NCBI RefSeq assembly: GCF_019218265.1
Contig: NZ_JAHUZE010000002.1
Span: 1-64,000, forward strand
Reading direction: 5' to 3'
Origin: Maritimibacter dapengensis
GTDB taxonomy: Bacteria > Pseudomonadota > Alphaproteobacteria > Rhodobacterales > Rhodobacteraceae
Length of the DNA stretch: 64,000 nucleotides
This document shows, in pieces, positions 1 to 8,327 of the stretch. The translations under genes were made by a program, and so were the position numbers. The notes beneath the pieces are model-generated. The model made no database searches, was not told the DNA's origin, and saw nothing but the letters and a program-made list of their open reading frames with translations. How positions within the stretch are numbered: the first letter of the stretch is position 1; the number at the start of each line of letters is the position of its first letter.

Positions 1-459
1 ATGATGGCCAACAGCGAACTGGCGACGGCGGTGATGCGCCGGGTGCCGTTCACGGTCGTCTTGACCGACAACCGGGGCTACGGCTGCATCAACCGGCTTC
101 AGACGATGGGCTGCGGCGGGGAGCCGTTCAACAACATGTATGTCGACTGCAACGTCGAGGTGCAGCCGGAGATCGACTATGTCGCCCATGCGGCGAGCAT
201 GGGCGCCCATGCGGTCAAGGCCGGGGACACGGACCAGTTGGAAGCCGAGATCGCGGCGGCACGGGACCGCGACATCCCGACGGTGATCGTGATCGAAACC
301 ATCGCCAACGACTTCCCCGGCACCGGGTTGGATACGAAGGCGGGCGACCATGGCGCGTTCTGGGACGTGGCCGTGCCCGAAGTCTCTGACCGCAAGAAAC
401 AGACGGACAGATACGCAGAATACCTGAGCCAGATTGCTCGGGCCACGTTGACCAATTGA
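1..459 (+). CDS. iolD: IolD, trihydroxycyclohexane-1,2-dione hydrolase (C-terminal part)
   Basis: Only the C-terminal 152 residues are inside the window; the gene begins before base 1, so the ATG at base 1 is internal. IolD is a thiamine-diphosphate enzyme of about 620 residues that opens the ring of the diketo intermediate of myo-inositol breakdown to give 5-deoxy-glucuronate. The visible part matches the end of the ThDP-binding domain: VVLTDNRGYGCINRLQ near residues 19-34, then the GTGLDTKAGDHGAFWDVAVPEV tail region. It is followed 8 bases later by iolE, and GAGGTG at its stop codon serves as the iolE ribosome site, so the two are clearly co-transcribed. Confidence 0.93.
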   Translation: MMANSELATAVMRRVPFTVVLTDNRGYGCINRLQTMGCGGEPFNNMYVDCNVEVQPEIDYVAHAASMGAHAVKAGDTDQLEAEIAAARDRDIPTVIVIETIANDFPGTGLDTKAGDHGAFWDVAVPEVSDRKKQTDRYAEYLSQIARATLTN

Positions 460-467
460 GGTGAATC

Positions 468-1370
468 ATGATCCGCTTCGGCACCAACCCCATCGCCTGG
501 GCCAATGACGACGACCAGTCGCTTGGCGCGAATATTCCCACCGACCGCATTTTGGACGAAGCAGGACGTCAGATCGGCTTTGTCGGGATCGAGAACGGCC
601 ACCGCTGGCCGCAGGATGACCCCGAAGCGCTGCGTGCGCTATTGGCGGACTATGGGATGGTCTTTATCTCGGGTTGGCATTCTTTGAACCTGCTGGCCCA
701 TAGCGTCGAGGACGAAAAGGCCGCGATTCAGCCGCATCTGGACAAGCTCAAGCACAACGGTTGCACCGTCTGTATCGTCTGTGAAACCTCGAACTCCGTG
801 CAGGGGTTGGATCAGCCGGTTTCGACGCGCGTGGTTCTGTCAGACGACGAGATGCGCGATTTCGCCGCGAAGGTCGAAGAGATCGCGGCCTTCTGTGCGG
901 ATCAGGGCATCGACCTTGTCTATCACCACCACATGGGGACGGTCGTGCAATCACCCGATGATATCGACCGTTTCATGGCAGCGACCGGCCCCGCGACCAA
1001 GTTGTTGTTCGACGCGGGCCATTGCGCCTTCGGAGGCGGCGATCCGGCCAAGGTGCTGGCGAAATACGTGGACCGTGTGCGCCATTTCCACGCCAAGAAC
1101 GTGCGGTCCGAGATACGTGACCGGATGGACGCGGAAGGTATGTCCTTCATGGACGGGGTGCGCGCCGGTGTCTTCACGGTTCCCGGCGATCAGGAGGGCA
1201 GCGTTGATTTTGCCCCGCTTCTGAAAATCCTGGCCGAGAACGGCTATGACGGCTGGATCGTGATCGAGGCGGAACAGGACCCCAACCAACGAAACCCGCT
1301 GCTTTACCAAACGCTGGGGCTTGCCACTTTGAAACGGCTTGCGCGGGAAACCGGGCTGATCCAAGGCTAG
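468..1370 (+). CDS. iolE: IolE, myo-inosose-2 dehydratase
   Basis: A 300-residue sugar-phosphate-isomerase/epimerase-type TIM barrel of the usual IolE length. It dehydrates 2-keto-myo-inositol to the cyclohexanedione used by IolD, in the cytoplasm. The start MIRFGTNPIAWANDDD is typical of IolE. Metal-binding and catalytic segments are visible as YHHHMGT (about residues 149-155), LLFDAGHCAFGGGDP (about 179-193) and HFHAKNV (about 206-212), and the C-terminal WIVIEAEQDP carries the last acidic ligand. The ATG at 468 has GAGGTG 5 bases upstream, overlapping the iolD stop. A small membrane-protein gene follows after 3 bases. Confidence 0.95.
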   Translation: MIRFGTNPIAWANDDDQSLGANIPTDRILDEAGRQIGFVGIENGHRWPQDDPEALRALLADYGMVFISGWHSLNLLAHSVEDEKAAIQPHLDKLKHNGCTVCIVCETSNSVQGLDQPVSTRVVLSDDEMRDFAAKVEEIAAFCADQGIDLVYHHHMGTVVQSPDDIDRFMAATGPATKLLFDAGHCAFGGGDPAKVLAKYVDRVRHFHAKNVRSEIRDRMDAEGMSFMDGVRAGVFTVPGDQEGSVDFAPLLKILAENGYDGWIVIEAEQDPNQRNPLLYQTLGLATLKRLARETGLIQG

Positions 1371-1373
1371 GCC

Positions 1374-1583
1374 ATGTTCGACCTACAGGTTCCCTTCTTT
1401 CGCCCGCTTTGGCTGCGCCTCGTCACGGTTGCCGTGGCGCTTGGCTGGGCGGTGTTCGAAGTGGTGACGGGGTCGGTTGGCTTTGCGATGATCTTCGCCG
1501 CGCTGGGGCTCTATGCCGCGTGGCAGTTCTTCGTGGTCTGGGACCCAAAGGACGACGATAACCAAAGGAACGACGATGGCTGA
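1374..1583 (+). CDS. small two-helix membrane protein inside the iol operon
   Basis: A 69-residue protein with two hydrophobic segments, about residues 14-33 and 36-55, and a charged tail (DPKDDDNQRNDDG). It starts 3 bases after iolE, with AAGG upstream of the ATG, and overlaps the start of iolB by 8 bases. The tight packing and translational coupling make it a real gene of the operon. No catalytic motif is present and I do not recognise the family. It could help a transporter or simply be a small inner-membrane protein; its role in inositol use is inferred from position only. Confidence 0.6.
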   Translation: MFDLQVPFFRPLWLRLVTVAVALGWAVFEVVTGSVGFAMIFAALGLYAAWQFFVVWDPKDDDNQRNDDG

Positions 1584-2382
1584 CCTTCTGAAAAAGCCCT
1601 TCGGCACACATGGCAAGGTGCATCAGATCACGCCCGAAAGCGCCGGGTGGCGCTATGTCGGGTTCGGGCTTTACCGTCTGCGCCCCGGCGAAACGGTGTC
1701 CGAGGCGACGGGCGGCAACGAGGTGATCCTCGTCATGGTCGAGGGCAAGGCGCAGTTTAGCGCCGCCGGGCAGGACTGGGGCGAATTGGGCGAGCGGATG
1801 AACGTCTTTGAGAAGACGCCGCCGCATTGCCTCTACGTCCCGAACGACGCGGCGTGGGAGGCGATGGCCACCACGGATTGCACCATCGCCGTCTGCGCGG
1901 CACCGGGTCACTCGGGCCACCCCGCGCGGCGCATCGGGCCGGACGGTATTACGCTCACCGAACGCGGTAAGGGCGTGAACACGCGCTACATCAACAACAT
2001 CGCGATGGAGAACGAGGATTACTGCGACTCGCTTCTCGTCACCGAGGTGTTCACCCCCGATGGGCATTGGTCGAGTTACCCCAGCCACCGCCACGACGAA
2101 GACGACTTCCCGAACATCACCTACCTCGAAGAGACCTATTACCACCGCCTGAACCCGGCACAGGGCTTCGGCATCCAGCGGGTCTATACCGAGGACGGCA
2201 CGCTCGATGAAACGATGGCCGTCTCAGACGGCGATGTGGTCTGTGTTCCGCGCGGGCACCATCCCTGCGGCGCGCCTTACGGCTTCGAGATGTATTACCT
2301 CAACGTCATGGCGGGCCCGCTGCGCAAATGGCGCTTCATCCCCGATCCGGCCGTCAAATGGATCATGGACCGTGACGCGTGA
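1576..2382 (+). CDS. iolB: IolB, 5-deoxy-glucuronate isomerase
   Basis: A 268-residue bicupin of normal IolB length that isomerises 5-deoxy-D-glucuronate to 2-deoxy-5-keto-D-gluconate. The start chosen is ATG at 1576 (MADLLKKPFG), preceded by AAAGGA; a longer in-frame reading from 1513 lies inside the upstream gene and was not used. Family features are the metal-binding stretch SSYPSHRHDEDDFPN (about residues 158-172) with ligands H164 and H166, the glutamate-rich LEETYYHR that follows, and the late PRGHHPCGAPYG motif supplying the last histidine. It overlaps the small membrane-protein gene by 8 bases and is followed after 4 bases by a dehydrogenase gene. Confidence 0.95.
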   Translation: MADLLKKPFGTHGKVHQITPESAGWRYVGFGLYRLRPGETVSEATGGNEVILVMVEGKAQFSAAGQDWGELGERMNVFEKTPPHCLYVPNDAAWEAMATTDCTIAVCAAPGHSGHPARRIGPDGITLTERGKGVNTRYINNIAMENEDYCDSLLVTEVFTPDGHWSSYPSHRHDEDDFPNITYLEETYYHRLNPAQGFGIQRVYTEDGTLDETMAVSDGDVVCVPRGHHPCGAPYGFEMYYLNVMAGPLRKWRFIPDPAVKWIMDRDA

Positions 2383-2386
2383 GGTG

Positions 2387-3505
2387 ATGCCCCGGCGCCG
2401 ACTGGGTGTCGGATTGATCGGATCGGGGTTCATGGGCAAGGCCCATGCCTTCGCTTATGCAATGGCGCCGCGTGTGTTTGACCTGCCTGTGACTCTTGAC
2501 CTGCACAGCCTTGCGGATGTTTCCGAAGAGGCTGCGGTGCAGGCTGCGGGGGCGTTCGGATTTCGGCACGGGACCGGCGATTGGCGGAAAATGGTTGCGG
2601 AGCCGGATATCGACATCATCAGCATCACGACGCCCAACGCGATGCATCACGAGATGGCGCTCGCGGCGATCGCGGCGGGCAAGGCGGTCTATTGCGAGAA
2701 GCCGCTTGCGCTGAGCGTGACGGAAGCCCGCGAAATGACCGAGGCCGCCGAACGGGCCGGAGTGCCCACGCAGCTTGGTTTTAATTATCTTTGCAACCCT
2801 ATGATTTCGCTTGCGAAAGAGATGATTGATGCTGGCGAGGTCGGCGAGGTCCGGGGGTTTCGCGGCATCCACGCCGAAGACTTCATGGCGGATGCGTCGT
2901 TGCCTTTCGGGTTCCGCCACGAGGATGAAGGCGGTGGAGCGCTTGCCGATATCGGATCGCATATCCTTGCCACCGCGCAACACCTGATGGGGCCGATCAC
3001 CAGCGTATTTGGAGATTGCGTGACTGTGATCGGCGAACGCCCTGATGGCCAGGGTGGACGCCGGGCCATTGGCGTCGATGATGTGACGCGGGCCTTTCTG
3101 GTATTTGAAGGGGGTGCGACCGGGTCGATTGAGGCGAACTGGCTGTCCACAGGCCGGAAGATGCAGCATGATTTCGAAATTTACGGCTCGAAAGGTGCTT
3201 TGCGCTTCAGTCAGGAGCATTTCAACGAGCTTTGGTTTTATGCGTCCGACGACCCGCAGGGGCGACAAGGCTTTCGCCGGGTCGAGTCTGCGCCAGTCCA
3301 TGCGCCTTACGGTCGCTTCTGTGTCGCGCCGGGCCACCAGATCGGATTCAACGATCTCAAGTCCATCGAACTGGCCGGATTCATCGAAGCAATTTTGAAG
3401 CAGGGGCCTGAGAGGTTCAATTTCCGCAAAGGGTTGGACATTCAGAACCTCATGGAAGCTATCGCAACGTCTTCACAGGAAAAACGTTGGGTCGAGCTCG
3501 CCTGA
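2387..3505 (+). CDS. Gfo/Idh/MocA-family oxidoreductase (inositol-type dehydrogenase)
   Basis: A 372-residue NAD(P)-dependent sugar or cyclitol dehydrogenase. The N-terminal Rossmann fold carries GLIGSGFMGKAHA (about residues 8-20), followed by the family signature CEKPLA (about 104-109) and the substrate-domain motif ADIGSHILATAQHL (about 186-199) with the catalytic-type histidine. The ATG at 2387 follows the iolB stop by 4 bases. Position as the last gene of the iol operon suggests oxidation of myo-, scyllo- or chiro-inositol or an inosose (IolG, IolW or IolX-like roles); sequence alone does not decide which. No terminator is evident after it. Confidence 0.85.
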   Translation: MPRRRLGVGLIGSGFMGKAHAFAYAMAPRVFDLPVTLDLHSLADVSEEAAVQAAGAFGFRHGTGDWRKMVAEPDIDIISITTPNAMHHEMALAAIAAGKAVYCEKPLALSVTEAREMTEAAERAGVPTQLGFNYLCNPMISLAKEMIDAGEVGEVRGFRGIHAEDFMADASLPFGFRHEDEGGGALADIGSHILATAQHLMGPITSVFGDCVTVIGERPDGQGGRRAIGVDDVTRAFLVFEGGATGSIEANWLSTGRKMQHDFEIYGSKGALRFSQEHFNELWFYASDDPQGRQGFRRVESAPVHAPYGRFCVAPGHQIGFNDLKSIELAGFIEAILKQGPERFNFRKGLDIQNLMEAIATSSQEKRWVELA

Positions 3506-4251
3506 ACACGGAAGGTTCTGTGCGGCGAATGCGAGGAAAAAGAAGCCATCAGGATCACTTTTTGCGCCCACGGGGAGCCAAGTTGATCTGACATTCGACA
3601 TGACCCCATCCGAGCACCGCCAAGAGCTTTCAGATACGGTTATCCTTGGTCTTGGCTTCGTTCGATGTCTGGTCAGTCGGAAAGGCGCCGAATATCGGTT
3701 CCGGTGATATTTCGATTTCTCCGGTGTCTGCGGATTGATACGGGTCATCGGTCCTGAAGGCCTCCGGCGTCGAATTCTTTTTTGGGGTAGCTGGCCGTGT
3801 GGTCGATCTCCATGCGACAGACCTCGTTCAGGGCCGCCATCTCAGGCGATGGACGGACCAAGCGACCATTTGCCATGACTTTGGCGATTTGCACCACACC
3901 ATTCATGCGGTCCAAATCGACGGTCGAAGGGTTGGCTTGTGAACGTGCCGCGTCTCGTGTCGTGCTTGCTGTCGCGCTCGATATTTTCAAGCAGACACAA
4001 TGCAAAGAGCCGGCCAATGCCGGGAGCCTTGCCTTTTCGGAGCCATCCCTGTGCAGGTGTCGAATACGCTGGTCCTCGCCTACCTTGTATCGAGACTGCC
4101 AGCGCAGATTGTCATGCGCACGACATCGCTTGGGAACGGTTTACTCGGCCTGAGTCCCGTGCGTCGATCTTCCGGATGGCCTTGATGCGGTTCGGCCCTC
4201 CGCGCGGCAAGGGATGCCAGGGTTTGTCGTGCGAGGGCTCCGTCAGGGGGA
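3506..4251. other. gene-poor stretch of about 750 bases; possible decayed reading frame
   Basis: No intact gene can be supported. On the minus strand a reading frame opens at 4017 and, if one base is gained or lost at a six-A run (T run at 3778-3783 on the plus strand), continues to a stop at 3630-3632 as a coherent acidic, polar tail (PEAFRTDDPYQSADTGEIEI is part of it). The combined product of roughly 128 residues is not one I recognise. The AT content and codon use differ from the flanking genes. This may be the remnant of a transferred gene at the border between the iol operon and the next cluster. Confidence 0.3.
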
Positions 4252-5205
4252 TCAGTTCAGCCGCCCGCGCTGCATCATAGGTGTTACGCCGAAGGCCGTT
4301 CGATAGACGCGTGAGAAATGGCCGGGGCTCTGGAATCCGCAGGCGACGGCGATTTCCGTTGTCGACATTTCAGTTTGAAGCAGAAGGTGGCGAGCGCGAT
4401 CGAGCCGTAGTTCCATGAAGTATTTCTTGGGCGAGGTGTTTAGGTATTTACCGAACAATCGCTCCAGTTGGCGGGGCGAAACGCCGATCTCGCGCGCAAT
4501 GGCCGATTGCGGAATGGGGTCGTCTATCCGGGATTTCATGAGGTCGATAGCACGTGAAAGATGTTCGTTCCGCATCCCGTTTCTCGATTGCAGGGAGACA
4601 CGCTGGGCAGCGGTGGCGTTCCTCACGGCGTTGTAGACCATCTGATCCGCGACCGTGATCGACAGGTCGTAGCCGTGTTCCTGTTCGATCAGGTTGAGCA
4701 TGAGATCGGCCGTGGCCGTCCCGCCGGATGCGGTGACGTATTTCTCATCGGCGACGAAGACGTTTCGGACGAGGTTCACTTCGGGAAATTCCTCCATGAA
4801 GCTGTCGTGGAATTCCCAGTGGATAGCTGCCTGCATCCCATTGAGGAACCCGCCGCTTGCGAGCACGTAGGCGCCGGAGCAGAGGGCACCGATCCTTGTC
4901 GAGGTCGTGCGATCCTGGCGGCGCAGGGCGTCAATCAGGGTCTTGTGGTCCTTGCGCTGCATGCCGATGCCCGAAAGGACGAAGAGCCGGTCGCTCTTCG
5001 GAAGCGCCCTGAAACTATGATGTGTCTTGATTTCGGTGCCGTCCGAGCTTCGTGCGCTCTCACCGTCCTCCGAGGCATAGGACCAACGGTAAAGGTCTTC
5101 GCCGCTGACAAGGTTCGCGATCCGCAACGGATCGACGGCGCAGGCAAATGCGATGTGCGTGAAATCCTCGACCAATGCGAAAACGAAATGCTGCGTGGCC
5201 GCCAT
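4252..5205 (-). CDS. GlxA-family transcriptional regulator (DJ-1/PfpI domain plus AraC HTH)
   Basis: A 317-residue regulator. Residues 5-190 form a DJ-1/PfpI-like amidotransferase fold with the loop GALCSGAYVLA (Cys109), and residues about 215-312 form the two helix-turn-helix units of an AraC DNA-binding domain (SAIAREIGVSPRQLERLF, then GFQSPGHFSRVYRTAFGVTP). Relatives include regulators of carnitine, glycine betaine, choline and arginine use. ATG at 5205 has AAGGAG upstream and fits the family N-terminus; an upstream in-frame ATG would add 55 unrelated residues. It sits at the downstream end of the leftward catabolic cluster and is the likely controller of it, though the ligand is unknown. 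Confidence 0.9.
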   Translation of the reverse strand: MAATQHFVFALVEDFTHIAFACAVDPLRIANLVSGEDLYRWSYASEDGESARSSDGTEIKTHHSFRALPKSDRLFVLSGIGMQRKDHKTLIDALRRQDRTTSTRIGALCSGAYVLASGGFLNGMQAAIHWEFHDSFMEEFPEVNLVRNVFVADEKYVTASGGTATADLMLNLIEQEHGYDLSITVADQMVYNAVRNATAAQRVSLQSRNGMRNEHLSRAIDLMKSRIDDPIPQSAIAREIGVSPRQLERLFGKYLNTSPKKYFMELRLDRARHLLLQTEMSTTEIAVACGFQSPGHFSRVYRTAFGVTPMMQRGRLN

Positions 5206-5553
5206 CGTCTCGTCTCCTTGCCTGTGCTGGTCGGAGTGACGCGCAAGGGCGCATCGTGTCCCGCGTCGACACGAGACAGTAAACCCCAAAAATTTCAGTA
5301 GACAATATGTATTTTCGAAGACGGCGAATGGATCGACGAAATGGCCTGCCCACAAGAACCAGTCCGTCATCGACCAGACCCGTCATCGCGTTGTGTCGTC
5401 CTGACGTCTTGAGCGACGTAGTCGATCAGAGGGGCGCGACCGCGATACGCATCCGCGGCATTCTGCAAGCAATTATCAAGCGCCGACAGGGTAGCGGCGC
5501 ATTTGCGGCGTTGCTGTAGCGTGAAACCTTTCGGGGCGCGATTTTCGAGCCGC
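5206..5553. other. intergenic region upstream of the GlxA-type regulator
   Basis: About 350 bases lie between the regulator and the alcohol dehydrogenase, which point the same way. It should contain the regulator promoter; an AT-rich patch (CAGTAGACAATATGTATTTT, 5295-5314) is the best candidate. The gap separates the regulator transcript from the cluster behind it. No coding sequence with a ribosome site and no strong terminator hairpin was found. Confidence 0.4.
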
Positions 5554-6645
5554 CTATTTGAGCACGATCACGTTGCGTTTGGCAGACCCGGACTTCGTCG
5601 ATGCGATCGCTTCATTGATCTGAACGAGCGAGAAGCGGTTCGAGATCAATTCGTCGAGTTTCAGGCGGCCCTGATCGTACATATCGACGAGCCAGGGAAC
5701 GTCGCGGGCGATGACGGTGTCTCCCATCATCGTACCCTGAATGCCCTGACTGGCATTGCCCATGGCAAGCGGTGAATATGTCGCCTTGTCCCTTGCGTGG
5801 GGCAGGCCGACCATGATGACGCTGCCACCCGGCGCAAGGTATCGCGGCGCTGCATCGTAGACCGGGGCGGCACCGACGGTCACGAAGACCGCATCCGCGC
5901 CGCGCCCGCCAGCGATCTTCTTTGCGGCCGACCATGGTTTCTCTTCCCCGCCGAGGACACCGTGCGTGGCTCCGAACTCTTTTGCCATGGCGAGTTTCTC
6001 GTCGGTCATGTCGACCGCGATGATCTTGGCCGCACCCGCGATGCGCGCGCCCTGGATGGCGTTCAGCCCGACACCTCCTGCACCGATCACCACGACCGTC
6101 TGGCCAGGACGGACCTTTGCGACATTCACAACGGACCCGATCCCGGTGATCACGCCGCAGGCAAGAAGCGCCGCGCTGTCCATCGGAATGTCGTCGCGCA
6201 CTTTCACTGCCTGACTGTGGTGAACGACGATTTTTTCGGCGAAGGCGCCGCTGTCGAGCCCCTGAAACAGGGGGTCGCCGTCCGCCGTCCTGATCGGCGC
6301 GTCGTTGAAACTGTCATAAGGCGTTTCACAGGTTACGGGCCGCGCGTCATGGCAGGAGGGGCAATGACCGCAAGCGCGGATGAGGGTCGAGACCACCGTA
6401 TCGCCGGGGGCCAGACCCTTCACGCCGGGACCGACCCTCGTCACCTTGCCCGCCGCCTCGTGGCCGTAGACCGCCGGGAGTGGGCCACCGAAGCCTCCTT
6501 CGGCGAAGGATATGTCGGATTGGCAGATCGCCACCGCATGGACCTCGATTTCGATCTCGTCCGCTTCCGGAGGTTGAATCGTGATCTCCTCGATCACGAG
6601 TGGTGCGCCGAATTCGTGGCAGACGGCTGCTTTGATCTTGTCCAT
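5554..6645 (-). CDS. zinc-dependent alcohol dehydrogenase (MDR family)
   Basis: A 363-residue medium-chain dehydrogenase that oxidises an alcohol with NAD(P). Catalytic zinc ligands are seen as Cys41 and the GHEAAGKV motif (His62-Glu63); the structural-zinc lobe is present as Cys92, Cys95, Cys98 and Cys106 (CGHCPSCHDARPVTC). The cofactor fold carries VVVIGAGGVGLNAIQGA near residue 190. It resembles the class III-like, formaldehyde or mycothiol dehydrogenase-type branch. ATG at 6645 has GGGAGA upstream. It is separated by 84 bases from the upstream hydrolase gene and may be in the same transcript; the substrate is unknown. Confidence 0.88.
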   Translation of the reverse strand: MDKIKAAVCHEFGAPLVIEEITIQPPEADEIEIEVHAVAICQSDISFAEGGFGGPLPAVYGHEAAGKVTRVGPGVKGLAPGDTVVSTLIRACGHCPSCHDARPVTCETPYDSFNDAPIRTADGDPLFQGLDSGAFAEKIVVHHSQAVKVRDDIPMDSAALLACGVITGIGSVVNVAKVRPGQTVVVIGAGGVGLNAIQGARIAGAAKIIAVDMTDEKLAMAKEFGATHGVLGGEEKPWSAAKKIAGGRGADAVFVTVGAAPVYDAAPRYLAPGGSVIMVGLPHARDKATYSPLAMGNASQGIQGTMMGDTVIARDVPWLVDMYDQGRLKLDELISNRFSLVQINEAIASTKSGSAKRNVIVLK

Positions 6646-6729
6646 GCGGGTTCTCCCTGTCGTGAAACTGCGTTTCGCGCTGGAGGTTTTATGCGGCCCG
6701 TGATCGATGCCGACAAGTGGCGCGCGGGC

Positions 6730-7437
6730 TTACGTTACGTCCGCGATCTGCGCGAGATGCGCAGCCAGTCCGGCCGGGTCGGCGAAGAAGGGCGAGTGGC
6801 CGGTCTGCATCTCGACGACGTGCTCGATGTCACGAGCCATCAGTCGCTGGTGGTCCGGCGGAATCACCCGGTCGTTCGCGCAGACGATCGCCGTCTTGGG
6901 AATGTCGCGCGATGCGTGCGTCAGCGTCAGTGCCGTCGCCTGAGGTGCGATGGCTTGCCATCCCATGAGATGCACGGCCGTGTCGAACGTGCCGCGCGGG
7001 CAGTCGTGGCACATCAAGGCGTCGATCCGATCCGGTCGGAAACGGAATGATTTGCGGTCTGCCGCTATGTCGAGCGCATCGTCCAGCGGTTGCTCTTCGG
7101 CCTCGCGTTTCAGGTGGATGAGGCTCTTGCCGTGCTCCGGGATATAGGCGCAGAGATAGACCAGCCGTTCGATGCGGTCCGGGTTGCGTTCGGCCGCCGC
7201 AGTGATTGCGTAACCCCCCGCCGAATGGCCGACGAGGATCGCATCCGCGTCGGTCACGCGATTGATCGCGGCGGCATAGAGGTCGAGCGTGACGTCGTTG
7301 ACAGGTGTCGTTTCGCCGCCATGCGAGGGCAGGTCGATCGCCTGAGCGGTGTGACCCATCTCGCCGAGGGTCTGCACGACATCGCGCCAGATCCAGGCAC
7401 CAAGGCAAGAGCCGTGCACGAGAACGAAATGTGCCAT
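6730..7437 (-). CDS. alpha/beta hydrolase, methylesterase/hydroxynitrile-lyase type
   Basis: A 235-residue alpha/beta hydrolase. The start MAHFVLVHGSCLGAW carries the oxyanion-hole motif HGSCLGAW, the nucleophile elbow is VGHSAGG (Ser72), and the late GHSPFFADP supplies the catalytic histidine near residue 218. The HG...GAW signature is that of the plant-type methylesterase and hydroxynitrile lyase family, which bacteria use on small esters. Its start codon overlaps the stop of the next gene upstream (TGATG, one shared base), showing translational coupling with the PcaD-like lactonase. Substrate not determinable from sequence. Confidence 0.85.
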   Translation of the reverse strand: MAHFVLVHGSCLGAWIWRDVVQTLGEMGHTAQAIDLPSHGGETTPVNDVTLDLYAAAINRVTDADAILVGHSAGGYAITAAAERNPDRIERLVYLCAYIPEHGKSLIHLKREAEEQPLDDALDIAADRKSFRFRPDRIDALMCHDCPRGTFDTAVHLMGWQAIAPQATALTLTHASRDIPKTAIVCANDRVIPPDHQRLMARDIEHVVEMQTGHSPFFADPAGLAAHLAQIADVT

Positions 7438-8231
7438 CAGAGATGCCCCAGTTCTTCGAGAAAGCCGATGAGCGTTTGCGCGTATTCATCGGGGTTGTCG
7501 ACACAGGGCAGGTGGCCCGAGCCGCGAATGAGATGGAATTTCGACCCGGCCACGAGGTTCGTCGTTTCACGCACGAGGTCCGGCGGGGTCGAGCCGTCTT
7601 CCGATCCGGCTATCCCCAGCGTCGGCAATTTCAGACGCGCGGTGGACTCGTAGAGATCGCTTTCGCCGATGGCGGCTGCGCAGCCCGCGTAGCCCTCGAG
7701 AGGTTGGCGGGTCATCATGTTGCGATAAAGCGCGACCTTTTCCGCCTGCGTCTTGCGAAAGCTGTGGGAGAACCATCGTTCCATCGTGCCGTCGGCGAGT
7801 GCTTCGATGCCGTTCGCACGCACGGCGGCGATCCGTTCGTCCCACATTTCGGTCGTGCCGATCTTCGAAGCGGTGTTGGACAGGACCATCGCACGGACCA
7901 GGTCGAACCGTTCCGCGGCAAGGCCCTGCGCGATGAAGCCGCCGATGGACAGGCCGATGACGACGACATCTTTTGCCGCGATATGGTCGAGCAGTCGGCC
8001 CGCGTCGGCGACGAGATCACCCATGAAATACGGACCCGGCGGCGCGTCGGACAGCCCGTGGCCGCGTAAGTCGTATCGAATGATGCGCAGGTGCTCGGGC
8101 AATCGCGCCACGACGGCGTCCCAGATGCGAAAATCCGTGCCGAGAGAATTGACGAACAGAAGCGCAGGCCCGTTCGCCGGGCCCCGGTCCTCGAAGTGCA
8201 CGAGAATGTCGTCCAGTCGGGCGGTCTTCAT
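7437..8231 (-). CDS. pcaD: 3-oxoadipate enol-lactonase-like hydrolase (PcaD family)
   Basis: A 264-residue alpha/beta hydrolase of the usual PcaD length. The PcaD signatures are present: FVNSLGTDFRIWDAV (residues 27-41), YDLRGHGLSD (53-62), and the nucleophile elbow VVIGLSIGGFIAQG with Ser95; the C-terminal GSGHLPCVDNP carries the catalytic histidine. PcaD hydrolyses 3-oxoadipate enol-lactone in the protocatechuate pathway, but no other pca genes are here, so this copy may act on another lactone in the cluster. ATG at 8231 is preceded by AAAGG; an upstream in-frame ATG would add 27 uncharacteristic residues. Coupled to the downstream hydrolase by a one-base overlap. Confidence 0.82.
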   Translation of the reverse strand: MKTARLDDILVHFEDRGPANGPALLFVNSLGTDFRIWDAVVARLPEHLRIIRYDLRGHGLSDAPPGPYFMGDLVADAGRLLDHIAAKDVVVIGLSIGGFIAQGLAAERFDLVRAMVLSNTASKIGTTEMWDERIAAVRANGIEALADGTMERWFSHSFRKTQAEKVALYRNMMTRQPLEGYAGCAAAIGESDLYESTARLKLPTLGIAGSEDGSTPPDLVRETTNLVAGSKFHLIRGSGHLPCVDNPDEYAQTLIGFLEELGHL

Positions 8232-8327
8232 GCTGGTAACCTTTCGTTCAGTGTCGTTTCGAACGTGGGGGCGGATATGCCGTTCTTGGACGGACCGCGA
8301 TGCTCGGGCCACCTGGAAATACGCACG

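Noticed and set aside
3745-4017. complete transposase gene
   Set aside because: Only about 90 residues, no DDE motif and no flanking inverted repeats could be found.
5797-7050. 417-residue plus-strand open frame
   Set aside because: Antisense to the alcohol dehydrogenase and hydrolase genes; no domain.
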